In this document: piece after piece, positions 28,124-37,516 of the stretch
How the letters are laid out: the number at the start of each line of letters is the position of its first letter
How positions within the stretch are numbered: position 1 is the stretch's first letter
Source of the DNA: Acidihalobacter ferrooxydans
Lineage (GTDB): Bacteria; Pseudomonadota; Gammaproteobacteria; DSM-5130; Acidihalobacteraceae
Length of the DNA stretch: 64,000 bases
NCBI RefSeq assembly: GCF_001975725.1
Contig: NZ_CP019434.1
Coordinates: 2,595,524-2,659,523 of the forward strand
Reading direction: 5' to 3'
Program-made: the position numbers and the translations under genes
The notes under the pieces: model-generated
What the model saw: the letters and a program-made list of their open reading frames with translations, nothing else
Databases searched by the model: none
Told to the model about the DNA's origin: nothing

Positions 28124-29680
28124 ATGCAAGTGACGGATTACACAGCAAAATACGCTGCCTCCACCGAGGCCGATCCCGCTGCTGTGATCGAGACCCTTCA
28201 GGCCGAAGTCGCTAGCCTCAAAGAACAACTCGACTGGTTCAAGCGCCAGCTGTTCGGGCGCAAGTCCGAGAAGCGCATTATCGACAACCCAGACCAGCTC
28301 GACCTGAGCGCTCTGCTGGATAACACCCCACCACCGGCTGATCCGGAACCGACCGAAGAGATCACCTACCGACGCCGCAAACCCAAGCCGCGCAACGCAG
28401 ACGATGTCACCGACTCGGGCCTGCGCTTCGGCCCTGACGTACCCATTGAAGTCATCGAGCTCTCTGCCCCACAGCTCGAAGGCCCGGAGGCCGACCAGTA
28501 CGAGGTCATCGATCACAAGATCAGCCGCCGCCTGGCCCAGCGCCCCGGCAGCTACGTGGTGCTGGAGTACCGCCGCCCGGTGCTGCGGCACAAGCCCAGC
28601 AGCCACCTGATGGAGGTTCCGGCCCCCTCGGCGGTGTTCGAAGGCAGCCTGGCCGATGTCAGCCTGCTGGCCGGGATCCTGGTGGACAAGTTCGCTTACC
28701 ATTTGCCCCTGTACCGCCAGCACCAGCGCCTCAAGGATGCCGGCATCACCCTGAGCCGGTCCACCCTGACGCACTACACCCAGCGGGCCATCGAGTTGCT
28801 CAGGCCCATCGTCGATGCCCAGTGGCGGCACATCCTGCAAAGCAAGGTGCTGGCCATGGACGAGACACCGATAAAAGCGGGGCGCAAGAAGAAGGGCCAG
28901 ATGCAGGCCACCGGGTACTGGCCGATCTATGGCGAGGACGACGAGCTGTGCTTTACCTGGTCAACGAGCCGCGGCAGTGCGCACATCGAGCAACAACTCG
29001 AGGGCTTTACCGGCGTGCTGCTCAGCGACGGCTATGCCGCCTATGACCGCTACGCCAGGAACAAGCCACAGATCACCCAGGCCCAGTGCTGGGCGCATAC
29101 CCGGCGCTACTTCGAGCGGGCGCACAAGAGCGATCCGGCCGCCCCAGAGGCCCTAACCCTGATCGGGGGTCTCTACCGGGTGGAACAACAGATCCGGGAG
29201 AAAGGCCTCGAAGGCGAGAATAAGCTGGACTACCGCAGCCGCCATGCGCTGCCGATCACAGACGCCTTCTTCGCCTGGTGCCATCAGCAGCGCCAGCGGA
29301 TGGATCGGGTCAACACCGACCCCCTGGCCAAGGCCCTGGTGTATGCCGATAACCACCAGGCACAGCTGAAGGTCTATCTCGGTGACCCACAGGTGCCGAT
29401 CGACACCAACCACCTGGAGCGGGCCCTGCGGGTGATCCCGATGGGTCGTAAGAATTGGCTGTTCTGCTGGAGCGAGGTGGGCGCAAAGCACGTAGGCATC
29501 ATTCAGAGCCTGCTGACCACCTGCCGATTGCACAATGTCGATCCCTACACCTACCTGGTCGATGTGCTGCAACGGGTGGCCCTGCATCCGGCCCGGGCCA
29601 TTATCGAACTGACGCCGCGCGTGTGGAAGGCGCGCTTCGCCGAACACCCGCTGCGCTCGGACCTCGATCATGCCCATTGA
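28124..29680 (+). CDS. tnpC: IS66 transposase TnpC
   Basis: 518-residue DDE transposase. N-terminal leucine-zipper-like segment (IETLQAEVASLKEQLDWFKRQLFGRKSEK), then the core with D in VLAMDETPIK, D in GVLLSDGYAAYDRYA and E in TNHLERALRVIPMGRKNWLF, and the C-terminal IS66 domain. Full length and intact. Confidence 0.96.
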   Translation: MQVTDYTAKYAASTEADPAAVIETLQAEVASLKEQLDWFKRQLFGRKSEKRIIDNPDQLDLSALLDNTPPPADPEPTEEITYRRRKPKPRNADDVTDSGLRFGPDVPIEVIELSAPQLEGPEADQYEVIDHKISRRLAQRPGSYVVLEYRRPVLRHKPSSHLMEVPAPSAVFEGSLADVSLLAGILVDKFAYHLPLYRQHQRLKDAGITLSRSTLTHYTQRAIELLRPIVDAQWRHILQSKVLAMDETPIKAGRKKKGQMQATGYWPIYGEDDELCFTWSTSRGSAHIEQQLEGFTGVLLSDGYAAYDRYARNKPQITQAQCWAHTRRYFERAHKSDPAAPEALTLIGGLYRVEQQIREKGLEGENKLDYRSRHALPITDAFFAWCHQQRQRMDRVNTDPLAKALVYADNHQAQLKVYLGDPQVPIDTNHLERALRVIPMGRKNWLFCWSEVGAKHVGIIQSLLTTCRLHNVDPYTYLVDVLQRVALHPARAIIELTPRVWKARFAEHPLRSDLDHAH

Positions 29681-29990
29681 CATCGAGGACTTAAGCTTCG
29701 AAGAACTGCTGGAGCTCAACCAGCGCGTGGTGGCGCGCCTCAAAATGCTCGAATCGATGCAGACGCACATCGAGATGATGCGCTTCAATCCCGGCCAGCG
29801 GGTGAGCTTCGAGCATGGCAGCGGTCGCCTGATGGGCACCCTGGTCAAATACAACCGCAAGACCGTCACCGTGGTCACCGACGACGGCCGGCGCTGGAAT
29901 GCCCCGCCTCACCTGCTGGCGCCGGTGAAGGACGCCGGCACTGCCGAGCCGCAACAGCCAGCCGGCAAGAAGAAAAAACAGCTCAGATAA
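29670..29990 (+). CDS. IS66 accessory protein of unknown function
   Basis: 106 residues overlapping the end of tnpC by four codons and still inside the element. An acidic helical N-terminus (DIEDLSFEELLELNQRVVARLKMLE) is followed by an SH3/KOW-like beta segment (FNPGQRVSFEHGSGRLMGTLVKYNRKTVTVVTDDGRRW) and a basic KKKKQLR tail, consistent with nucleic-acid or protein binding. Some IS66 members carry such a fourth gene; function unknown. Confidence 0.75.
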   Translation: MPIDIEDLSFEELLELNQRVVARLKMLESMQTHIEMMRFNPGQRVSFEHGSGRLMGTLVKYNRKTVTVVTDDGRRWNAPPHLLAPVKDAGTAEPQQPAGKKKKQLR

Positions 29991-30029
29991 TCGGGTATGG
30001 GGCAATAGCGGTGTGGTTTGAACGCTTAC

Positions 30030-30455
30030 GACAAACAGACCAGCTTTCGTGACGATCAATCCATCGCACTCACCGGTGGCCGAAGCGCCAGGCACTATCC
30101 GATCTCACTTCGTTGCATCAAGTACTACGACGCAGAGACCGACAAACGGCTGGTCTTTCTGACCAACAACTTCACGATCCCGACGATCACCGTAACGGAG
30201 CTCTATCGGTACCGATGGCAGGTAGAGCTGTTCTTCAAATGGATCAAGCAGCACCTGCGGATCAAGTCGTTCTTCGGTACTTTAGAGAATGCGGTCAAGT
30301 CGCAAGTCTGGATTGCCGTGTCCGTCTATGTCCTGGTCGCCATCATCAAGAAGCGACTCAATATCCCGGCCAGTCTCTACACAATCCTACAGATTTTGAG
30401 CCTGACGATTTTCGAAACAACACCGCTGAATCAACTACTCACAGCGGGCGACTAG
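30030..30455 (+). pseudogene. IS4-family transposase C-terminal fragment
   Basis: About 140 residues of an IS4-type DDE transposase: LVFLTNNFTIPTITVTELYRYRWQVELFFKWIKQHLRIKSFFGTLENAVKSQVW, containing the Y-R-E signature with the catalytic Glu in WQVELFFKWIKQ. The 5' part is missing: the IS66 inserted here, and the sequence left of the IS66 is IS1595, not IS4. The frame starting at 30018 is within the IS66 end and is not a true start. Confidence 0.88.
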
Positions 30456-30590
30456 GATGTGGCTCATGCTGATTCAAGTTATTCGAGTAAGGATTCGGAC
30501 ACGACTGAAGTGAAGTATGGACTCAAAACCCTATAAATCGAGGAAAGGCCTTCTGTGTCCGGGGAAGATTTCATACTTTTCCAAACCGCA

Positions 30591-31475
30591 TCAAAAAGGT
30601 TGCGAAACGTCCAAATAGTCGACAATGTCGACTGGTCGGGTCAGCCAAGCGCGGCCATCTGCAACAATATGCCCAAGTGCACGGCGCAGATGACGCAGCC
30701 GGTGCGGCTGCCCTACAATGTACGGGTGCAACGCAATGCCCATGACTAGGGGTTCGGCGACGCTCTGTTCGATCATCTCATCGTAAGTGTCAACGATCAT
30801 ATCGGCAAAAAGAGCCCCGCTGGCCAGACGCGCAACAACCGCCGGAATATCGTTTATCTCCTGAGGGTACGGAATGGACCACAGTTGGCCTGACCGCGTG
30901 GAGAAGCGGGTCGGCTGGTCATCGTGGCACCAATTAAGTGTGTAGCGGTAACCACGCTCACGCAACAAGTCCGGTGTTAGCGCGCTTTCCGATATCCACG
31001 GACTCAGCCAACCCGCCGGCTCCATGCCTTCCTCGCGAGCGATGCGCCGCGCACAGCCATCAAGCAGGCGCCGTTCGACATCTTCGCTCATCTCGCCTTG
31101 GTGTTCGGAGTTAGTATGACCGTGGGCAATAATTTCGTCGCCGCGCGCGCGGAAGGCATCCATCACCTCTGGACAATAGTCGTAGATCGCAGTGTTGACT
31201 AGCACGCCAAGCGGTAGCGATAAGTTGTCGAACAGCTCCAGCAAACGCCATACGCCAACGCGGTTTCCATAGTCCCGCCAAGCATAGTTGAGAACGTCGG
31301 GTTGGCTCTGTGCTGGAACCAGCGCCGCTCCCAAGCCATTGCCGAATGCGAAATGTTCGAGGTTTAATCCGACGTAGACGGCTAGCCGGCGTCCACCGGG
31401 CCAGTCATAGTTCGCGCGCGCGGTGATTGGCGTGTATACGTAACGCCCGTGCGTCGGCAAATCGTCCGCCATCAT
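30591..31475 (-). CDS. PuuE-related polysaccharide-deacetylase-fold hydrolase
   Basis: 294 residues of the NodB fold, divergent from the other copies. Landmarks are VYVGLNLEHFAFGNG, YAWRDYGNRVGVWRLLELFD, GDEIIAHGHTNSEHQGEM, YRYTLNWCHDDQPTRFST and MGIALHPYIVGQPHRLRHL. It is the last gene of the hyuA-hyuB-hyuC operon, 17 bp after hyuC. It probably acts on a cyclic or open-chain ureide related to the hydantoinase substrate; allantoinase annotation would be a guess. Confidence 0.8.
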   Translation of the reverse strand: MMADDLPTHGRYVYTPITARANYDWPGGRRLAVYVGLNLEHFAFGNGLGAALVPAQSQPDVLNYAWRDYGNRVGVWRLLELFDNLSLPLGVLVNTAIYDYCPEVMDAFRARGDEIIAHGHTNSEHQGEMSEDVERRLLDGCARRIAREEGMEPAGWLSPWISESALTPDLLRERGYRYTLNWCHDDQPTRFSTRSGQLWSIPYPQEINDIPAVVARLASGALFADMIVDTYDEMIEQSVAEPLVMGIALHPYIVGQPHRLRHLRRALGHIVADGRAWLTRPVDIVDYLDVSQPF

Positions 31476-31492
31476 GAAATTCCCATAACTGA

Positions 31493-32812
31493 TCAGAAAA
31501 TACCCGCGCCGGACAATGCGACGATGCTTGCCGTCAGCACCCTGGTGCCGCCAGCAACATCCTCCGGCGTCGCGTATTCCGCCACGTTGTGACTGACGCC
31601 TTTTGCACAGGGCACGAATACCATCCCGGACGGGCAGTGCTGTGCCAAGAAGCTTGCGTCATGGAAGGCGCCCGAGGGCATGCGCTTATGCCCTAGCCCA
31701 AGGGCCTGTGCCGAGGCCTGCACCGTATCGACGATCGCTTCCGGAAACGCCACGCAGGGCAAGCCAAGATTCTGCGTGACCTGAACCGCGCACGCGCGCA
31801 TGGCCTTGGCACAAATCGTTTCGATGGCATCGCCCTTCGCGCGCAACACCGCCGGATCCGGATGGCGCAGATCAATCGTAAACCGGCACAGAGCCGAAAC
31901 CGAATTGTGGGAATTCGGCTCGAGATCCAACCGCCCTACCGTGAAACGCAGCACATCCTCTGGATCGTTCATGAACGCATTGAGCGCCTGGATGGCTGCC
32001 AACGCCTCCTGCAACGCATCCTTCCGTAGCTTGAGCGGCGTGGTGCCGGCATGGGCCGTCTCGCCCTCAACGGTAACCGTGAACCACCGCGCCCCTTGGA
32101 TCGATGTCACCACGCCGATCGGCAACTGTTCCGCTTCCAGAATCGGCCCCTGCTCGATATGCGCTTCGATATACGCATGCACCGGAAAGCCGAAGGATCG
32201 GCGCGGCAACTCGGGCATTGCCTCGAGGGTCTCCGCCAGCGCCTGACTCAGCGCGATACCCTCGTCATCCATCACATCCAGCCATAGCTGGGGCGAAGCC
32301 ACGCCGGTGAACACCATCGAGCCCATCGCGCCAGGCGCAAAACGGCTGCCCTCCTCGTTCGTCCAGACAACCAGATCAACGGGGTGTTCGGTTTCAACTC
32401 CCGCGTCCGACAGCGCTTCCAGCACTTCCAGCGCCGCCATCACGCCGTACGCACCGTCAAAGCGGCCACCGCTCGGTTGGCTATCGAGGTGACTTCCGGT
32501 GAGTATCGGCGGCGCATCCGGATTGAGCCCAGCGCGGCGGACATACAGATTGCCGAAATCGTCCACCGACGGTTCGAAGCCACGCGCAAGCGCCCATTTC
32601 ACCAGCAAGGCCCGAGCCTGGCGGTCTTCGGTCGACAAGCTCTGGCGATTGACGCCACCGCCGGGAATGGCACCAATTTCGGCCAATTCCATCAGACGCG
32701 TCCATTGGCGGTTTTTGTCGACGCCTTGGGCCGCTTTCAGCGCGTCAGCGGGAATGTCAGTGGCAAAACCATCAACACGATTATCCATAGTGTATTCACC
32801 AATGATGGACAT
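31493..32812 (-). CDS. hyuC: N-carbamoyl-L-amino-acid hydrolase / allantoate amidohydrolase family (M20)
   Basis: 439 residues of the di-metal peptidase M20 fold. Metal ligands fall in GSHLDSQPSGGRFDGAYG (His, Asp), WTNEEGSRFAPG (Glu), EAHIEQGPILE (His) and CAKGVSHNVAEYA (His). The ATG at 32812 lies just past the hyuB stop; a TTG at 32818 overlaps it, and an ATG at 32788 is possible. It would decarbamoylate N-carbamoyl-L-amino acids produced by HyuAB. Allantoate amidohydrolase is an alternative within the same family, but the hyuAB context favours carbamoylase. Confidence 0.85.
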   Translation of the reverse strand: MSIIGEYTMDNRVDGFATDIPADALKAAQGVDKNRQWTRLMELAEIGAIPGGGVNRQSLSTEDRQARALLVKWALARGFEPSVDDFGNLYVRRAGLNPDAPPILTGSHLDSQPSGGRFDGAYGVMAALEVLEALSDAGVETEHPVDLVVWTNEEGSRFAPGAMGSMVFTGVASPQLWLDVMDDEGIALSQALAETLEAMPELPRRSFGFPVHAYIEAHIEQGPILEAEQLPIGVVTSIQGARWFTVTVEGETAHAGTTPLKLRKDALQEALAAIQALNAFMNDPEDVLRFTVGRLDLEPNSHNSVSALCRFTIDLRHPDPAVLRAKGDAIETICAKAMRACAVQVTQNLGLPCVAFPEAIVDTVQASAQALGLGHKRMPSGAFHDASFLAQHCPSGMVFVPCAKGVSHNVAEYATPEDVAGGTRVLTASIVALSGAGIF

Positions 32813-32814
32813 GT

Positions 32815-34617
32815 TCAACTCACGCTCGTGCCGGCGCGCAGCGCCGCAGTTGCTTCTTCGTCGAGGGTCAGATCGTCGGTCACGACAACCGCAAAGTCCT
32901 TAGCCGCGCACTCGCGACTGATCAGACCGTCGAGCACATCGTCCATTACACGCTGAGGGTCGCGCCGGCGTGGATCGCCGTAGCCCCCGCCAGCTGGCCC
33001 CACCATGGTGAACCGGGTGCCGGTCTTGACCGGCATGTAGGACGCTTTGCTTGGCAACTCGATCGGTTCGCTGCCCTGATAGGTCACGGACATTTCGGCC
33101 GGCCAGCCGTCGTCACCGCCGTCGAAGCCCCAGGGACGATAGCGATGGCCTTCACCTTCGACCGACACGCCGCCGTCGGACAGGAACTCGAACTCGCGCA
33201 CCGCGCCCAACCCGCCGCGAAACGTGCCGGCACCGATCGCCTGTTCACGCAGTTCGTAACGCCGTACCCTGAGCGGTACGTGGCTTTCAATGTCCTCGAT
33301 CGGATTGTTGCGGGTATTGGCGTAGAGCGTATCGACCGCATCCATGCCGTCCATGTTGTGACGGCCTCCGTAGCTGCCTTCGAAGATCTCCATGTGCACC
33401 CAATGTACGCTTTGCGTCAGGCCGGAGAAGGCGACGACCTTGAGGTTGCCGATGCCCGCGGACACCTGTTTGGGCACCGCCTGGGCGAGCGCCTTCATGA
33501 CCGTGTCGGCCAGCTGGTTGCCGGGGGCGAAGCGAGCGATGGTCGGCGCCGGGAAAATCGGATTGACGATGCAGCCCAGGGGGGCGGAAATGGAGATGGG
33601 CCGGATCAGACCGACGTTGACCGGGATGTGGCCATACACCGCCGTGTCCAGCAAGATCGAGCGGATGGTCAGCCAGATCGCGACGTCGACCGTGCCCTCG
33701 AACGGCATGTTTATCGGTCGATCCGATACCTGGGGAGCGGTGCCTTCCAGATCGACGTGCAGGCTGTCGCCGTCGACGGTCAAGGTCACCACCAACGGTA
33801 GTTCCCGGCGTTCGGGGTCATCGAGATAGCCGTCGATCGCGGTCGACGCGTGGTAGACGCCGTCCGGCAGTTTGGCGATCGCGCTGCGCATCAGTCGTTC
33901 GGCCTGATCCATCGTGGTGGTGCAGGCCGCCCGGAAGGTGTTCAGATCGTATTGCGCGATCAGATCCAGCACGCGGGCGGCGCCGATTCGGCTGGCCGCG
34001 ATCTGCGCTTCCATGTCGCCGACGACCAGTTCGGATGAACGAATGTTATCGCGCAGTACATGCCAGATCATATCGTTGCGCCGACCGCCTTCGACGACCT
34101 TGATCGCCTTGAACTGCAGGCCCTCCGCATAGGCGTCCAACGCATCGACGATGCCACAGCTGCCGGGGCTCAGCGCGCCGATATCGAGGTGATGCGCCGT
34201 CGTCGCCGAATAGCCGACCAGTTCGTCGTTCCAGAAAATCGGGACGATGAAGGCGACGTCCGGCACATGACTGGCGCCGCTGTAGGGGTCGTTGTGCATG
34301 ATCACATCGCCCGGGCACAGTGTTTCGCCGCGCTCGGCCAGGATCCGATGCATGCCGCGAATATAGCCGGGCAGCGGCCCCGACTGAAGCGGCGTGGACT
34401 GGGAACTCTCGGCCAAACCATTGCCCACTGCATCGATGATTGCCGCGCCAAAATCTTCCGATTCACGAATGATGGACGAGTGGGCCATGCGCATCAGCTT
34501 GTGACCCATCTCGATGGTGATGTTTTCCAGCGCGCCATGGATAACGCTGCAGGTCACCGGATCAATGGTGCTGTTCTGCACGTCCTGCGTTGCTTGGGAT
34601 GACGTGATTGCGAACAT
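32815..34617 (-). CDS. hyuB: Hydantoinase B / N-methylhydantoinase HyuB subunit
   Basis: 600 residues, full length for the HyuB/HydB family that pairs with HyuA as ATP-dependent hydantoinase or oxoprolinase. Family blocks: DPVTCSVIHGALENITIEMGHKLMRMAHSSIIRESEDF, MHNDPYSGASHVPDVAFIVPIF, GTAPQVSDRPINMPFEGT, and the C-terminal GGLGAVREFEFLSDGGVSVEGEGHRYRPWG. It starts 3 bp after hyuA, so the subunits are translationally coupled. Confidence 0.94.
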   Translation of the reverse strand: MFAITSSQATQDVQNSTIDPVTCSVIHGALENITIEMGHKLMRMAHSSIIRESEDFGAAIIDAVGNGLAESSQSTPLQSGPLPGYIRGMHRILAERGETLCPGDVIMHNDPYSGASHVPDVAFIVPIFWNDELVGYSATTAHHLDIGALSPGSCGIVDALDAYAEGLQFKAIKVVEGGRRNDMIWHVLRDNIRSSELVVGDMEAQIAASRIGAARVLDLIAQYDLNTFRAACTTTMDQAERLMRSAIAKLPDGVYHASTAIDGYLDDPERRELPLVVTLTVDGDSLHVDLEGTAPQVSDRPINMPFEGTVDVAIWLTIRSILLDTAVYGHIPVNVGLIRPISISAPLGCIVNPIFPAPTIARFAPGNQLADTVMKALAQAVPKQVSAGIGNLKVVAFSGLTQSVHWVHMEIFEGSYGGRHNMDGMDAVDTLYANTRNNPIEDIESHVPLRVRRYELREQAIGAGTFRGGLGAVREFEFLSDGGVSVEGEGHRYRPWGFDGGDDGWPAEMSVTYQGSEPIELPSKASYMPVKTGTRFTMVGPAGGGYGDPRRRDPQRVMDDVLDGLISRECAAKDFAVVVTDDLTLDEEATAALRAGTSVS

Positions 34618-34620
34618 AAT

Positions 34621-36693
34621 TCAAGCGCTCCTGGTGATGACAAGATTGCCCAGCGGTTCGACCGTAAACTGCCAGTTGGGCGGAACCACAGTCGTGCTGT
34701 CGGTCTGCACAATGATCGCGGGGCCGGCAATGGGCACGCCGATCGGCAAGTGGCGACGCCGGTAGATGGGCGTGTCATAGCTGTGCAGCGTCTGCCCCGT
34801 GCGGAACATGCACAGTTGGCGGTCGATCAACGCCGCGTTGACGTCTCCGCCCGCCGCGGGCTCCGGCTGCAGAAGGGTCCGTGTCCGGCCGACGCCGGCA
34901 ACGCGGATGTTGACGACCTCAATGGGCTTGCCTGGAAAGGCGTGACCGTACTCCGATTCGTGGCGGGCATGGAAGTCGTCGATCATGGTCGCCAGCACGC
35001 CGTCGTCGAGCGGTGCGGCGGGCAAATCGATCTTCAGTTCGTAGCCCTGTCCCAGGTAACGCAAATCGGCAGCGCGCTGAAAGCTGACGTCGTCGCGGGA
35101 AACGCCATCCGCCTCGAACTGCGCCGCGATCTCCTGAGCCATCGCATCGAAGTCGTCGGTAAGGCGTGTCGTATCGAAGTTGTCCGACACCTGGAAAGCG
35201 GTGCGGATGGTATCGTAGCGCAGGCCAGTGGTCAGCAGACCAACCGCCGAACTGATGCCCGGACGACTCGGCACAATTACCTCGCGGATACCCAGCTGCG
35301 CCGCGACCTCGACGCCGTGGAGCGGCCCGGCACCGCCGAAGGCGACTAGCGAGAACTCGCGCGGGTCGATACCCTTTTGCACTGTGCGGCTGCGGATCGC
35401 GTTGGCCATGTTGGCGTTGAGCAGGGTCAGTATCCCCTCCGCCGTTTCCTCCAGGCTGAGGTCAAGCTGTTCGGCCAGCTGGCCAACTACGCGCTGCGCC
35501 GCGTTGGCATCCAGACGCATGGTGCCGCCCAGAAAATGCGCCGGCACAAGACGGCCAAGCACCACATTGGCGTCCGTCACCGTCGCCTGCGTGCCGCCAT
35601 GCCCGTAGGCGGCCGGCCCCGGCCGCGCGCCCGCGCTCTTCGGCCCGACCTTAAATGCACCGCCGGCATCAAGGTGTGCGATCGAGCCGCCGCCGGCACC
35701 GATGGTATGGATGTCGATCATTGGCAGCATGATCGGATATCCACCGATCTGCGTCTCGCGCGCTGTAGCCATTTGAAACTGACCGTCAATGATTAAGGCG
35801 ATATCGGCCGAGGTGCCGCCGACATCGAACGTGGTCAGGTGATCCCGGTTGGACAACGCACCCGCCCAGGCACCGCCCAGCACCCCGGCCGCTGGCCCAG
35901 ACAACAGGGTTAGCACGGGCTTTTCTTCGATCATCTGCGGCGTTGCGACGCCGCCCGACGACGTCATGATGTGCAAATCTGCATCGAAGCCACTGTCGCG
36001 CAATCGGTCGGTCAAATTGGCAACATAGTTGCGCACCTTGGGCCCTATGAAGGCGTTCATGGCCGTCGTGGTGAAACGCTCAAACTCGCGGTACTGCGGC
36101 GAGACGTCCGCGGAGACGGACACAAAGGCCTCTGGGTAGACTTCCTTGATGAATGCTTTGGCACGCTGCTCGTGCTGCGGGTTGAGATAGGAAAAGAGGA
36201 AACAGACCGCAATCGATCCGACGCCGCGCGACTTGAACTCCAAGGCGCATTCACGTACCGCCGCCTCGTCAAGTGGAGTCAATACATCCCCGTATGGTGG
36301 CGCGATCCTCTCGGGCACACACAGTCGATTATAGCGCCGCACCAGCGGCTGATCCTGCCAAGGGATTTCCTGATAGATCGAATAGTGTTGCGGGCGCTGA
36401 TGGCGGCCAATATGCAAGATGTCACGGAAGCCCTCGCTGGTCACGACGCCGGTCTCGGCACCACCGTGCTCGAGCACCGCATTTGTGGCGATCGTGGTCC
36501 CATGACGGATGTAGTCAATGCTCCCCACGTCAATACCCTTCGTCGCGCACAGATCGACGATTCCGGACAGCACACCGATCGAAGGATCATCCAACGTCGT
36601 CGGAACCTTGTGGATAAAGGTGTCGAGAGTATCAACGTCATACAGCACGACGTCCGTAAATGTCCCCCCTACATCGACGCCGATAAGCCTCAT
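34621..36693 (-). CDS. hyuA: Hydantoinase A / N-methylhydantoinase HyuA subunit
   Basis: 690 residues. The ATG at 36693 with AAGGAG upstream gives the canonical MRLIGVDVGGTFTDVVLYD start of the actin-like ATP-binding domain. Further landmarks are VRHGTTIATNAVLEH, TFDVGGTSADIALI, GAGGGSIAHLDAGGAFKVGPKSAGARPGPAAYG and VAFGGAGPLHGVEVA. Together with HyuB it should open the ring of hydantoins using ATP. It is the first gene of the operon, about 100 bp below a strong sigma-54-type promoter. Confidence 0.94.
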   Translation of the reverse strand: MRLIGVDVGGTFTDVVLYDVDTLDTFIHKVPTTLDDPSIGVLSGIVDLCATKGIDVGSIDYIRHGTTIATNAVLEHGGAETGVVTSEGFRDILHIGRHQRPQHYSIYQEIPWQDQPLVRRYNRLCVPERIAPPYGDVLTPLDEAAVRECALEFKSRGVGSIAVCFLFSYLNPQHEQRAKAFIKEVYPEAFVSVSADVSPQYREFERFTTTAMNAFIGPKVRNYVANLTDRLRDSGFDADLHIMTSSGGVATPQMIEEKPVLTLLSGPAAGVLGGAWAGALSNRDHLTTFDVGGTSADIALIIDGQFQMATARETQIGGYPIMLPMIDIHTIGAGGGSIAHLDAGGAFKVGPKSAGARPGPAAYGHGGTQATVTDANVVLGRLVPAHFLGGTMRLDANAAQRVVGQLAEQLDLSLEETAEGILTLLNANMANAIRSRTVQKGIDPREFSLVAFGGAGPLHGVEVAAQLGIREVIVPSRPGISSAVGLLTTGLRYDTIRTAFQVSDNFDTTRLTDDFDAMAQEIAAQFEADGVSRDDVSFQRAADLRYLGQGYELKIDLPAAPLDDGVLATMIDDFHARHESEYGHAFPGKPIEVVNIRVAGVGRTRTLLQPEPAAGGDVNAALIDRQLCMFRTGQTLHSYDTPIYRRRHLPIGVPIAGPAIIVQTDSTTVVPPNWQFTVEPLGNLVITRSA

Positions 36694-36791
36694 AAACAAG
36701 CACTCCTTGATCTCACTTGTCACCCGTAGTCTGATAACGATGCTGCAATGCGTTATGTGTGCCGCGGCTCGTTAAATCCTGAACCAAGGCG

Positions 36792-36807
36792 TGCAAAATC
36801 CACGCCA
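36792..36807 (-). promoter_or_regulatory. Sigma-54-type promoter of hyuABC
   Basis: The coding strand reads TGGCGTGGATTTTGCA, with GG and GC separated by exactly ten bases and a perfect TTGCA -12 box. An almost identical copy (one base different) precedes the NCS1 operon at 42366-42381. An enhancer-binding activator should be needed; none is encoded in the window. Confidence 0.72.
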
Positions 36808-36864
36808 CACATAATAAATTGGGGTCTAGAATAAATTACATATAGAACATTTCGTTAGAAGCAT

Positions 36865-36914
36865 CCGATTTGTTCGCCTACTTTGCTGTCATTGTTTACG
36901 CACCAAAGCGGCGC
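36865..36914 (-). promoter_or_regulatory. Conserved upstream activator region of hyuA
   Basis: Two blocks shared with the NCS1 upstream region (plus-strand reading): CGATTTGTTCRCCTA and, about 25 bp further, GTTTRCGCACCAAA. They sit about 58 and 83 bp from the edge of the -24/-12 promoter, against about 59 and 86 bp at the other locus, a spacing suited to an enhancer-binding protein. Confidence 0.6.
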
Positions 36915-37425
36915 GTGTTTGCACAATTTCAACACATACGAAAAAAGCAATGCAGCGCGCTTTTCGCCTGATACGGCCACCTCTGTTTCACATTGATTGG
37001 CCGCCGCGTATTCCAGCCCATCATGGACGCCGATTCTGGTCTCAACGCGTATACTTTGTACGGATACCCTGGAATTTGTGTTCAAGTTGTCCCGCCCCAA
37101 CACATCGTTGCTCCAATCGTTTGCGACGCTCTCGCGCTTCGAGGGCGCGGCCCGACAGGATTCTGTTTAATTACGGCGCCTTCAGCATACTGTTCGCCAA
37201 CGTGGAACTTGATCAATGCAGATGGCGCACTACAGGAGGCAAATTTTCTGGGCTATGACCGCATCCTGCTGACAGCTTGCGACACCAGTGGTTTTATGAT
37301 GACTCGTCGGACTGCTCGCGTCCGTGGAAGCACGGCTACGGGGCATGATTGGCTGCGTCGCACCCTATCGGTGCGGACTGAAGCTTGGGCGCACAGGCTG
37401 CGGGTCTTGTGTACAATTTAGCTGA
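36915..37425. other. Unassigned region between hyuA and D-carbamoylase
   Basis: No convincing gene. The plus-strand frame 36993-37421 (142 codons) includes hydrophobic segments but matches no family I know, and it lacks an obvious ribosome site. It could be a decayed gene. The right part runs into the promoter of the D-carbamoylase gene. Confidence 0.4.
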
Positions 37426-37441
37426 TGGAATACATCTTGCT
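37426..37441 (+). promoter_or_regulatory. Possible sigma-54-like promoter of D-carbamoylase
   Basis: TGGAATACATCTTGCT has the GG-N10-GC spacing and a TTGCT -12 box, but its -24 box (TGGAAT) is a weaker match than those of the other two hydantoin operons. It is 75 bp before the ATG at 37517. The conserved upstream blocks are not obvious here. Confidence 0.4.
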
Positions 37442-37516
37442 TATGATCGATGGTGCTGCCACGCAGCCAACAACACTAGACGCATTCCATAGTGCGGAAT
37501 CTTCAGGGAGGATTCG

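Larger units (their letters stand above)
27369..30029 (+). mobile_element. Complete IS66-family element (2661 bp)
   Basis: Ends GTAAGCGTTCAAACCACACCG and its inverse, flanked by a perfect 8-bp target duplication GACAAACA (27361-27368 and 30030-30037), the IS66 hallmark. It carries tnpA, tnpB, tnpC and a fourth small gene. It inserted into an IS4-family transposase gene, whose 3' part continues from 30030. Confidence 0.97.

Noticed and set aside
36993-37421. Gene between hyuA and D-carbamoylase
   Set aside because: Open for 142 codons, but without a ribosome site or any recognisable motif; kept only as an unassigned region.
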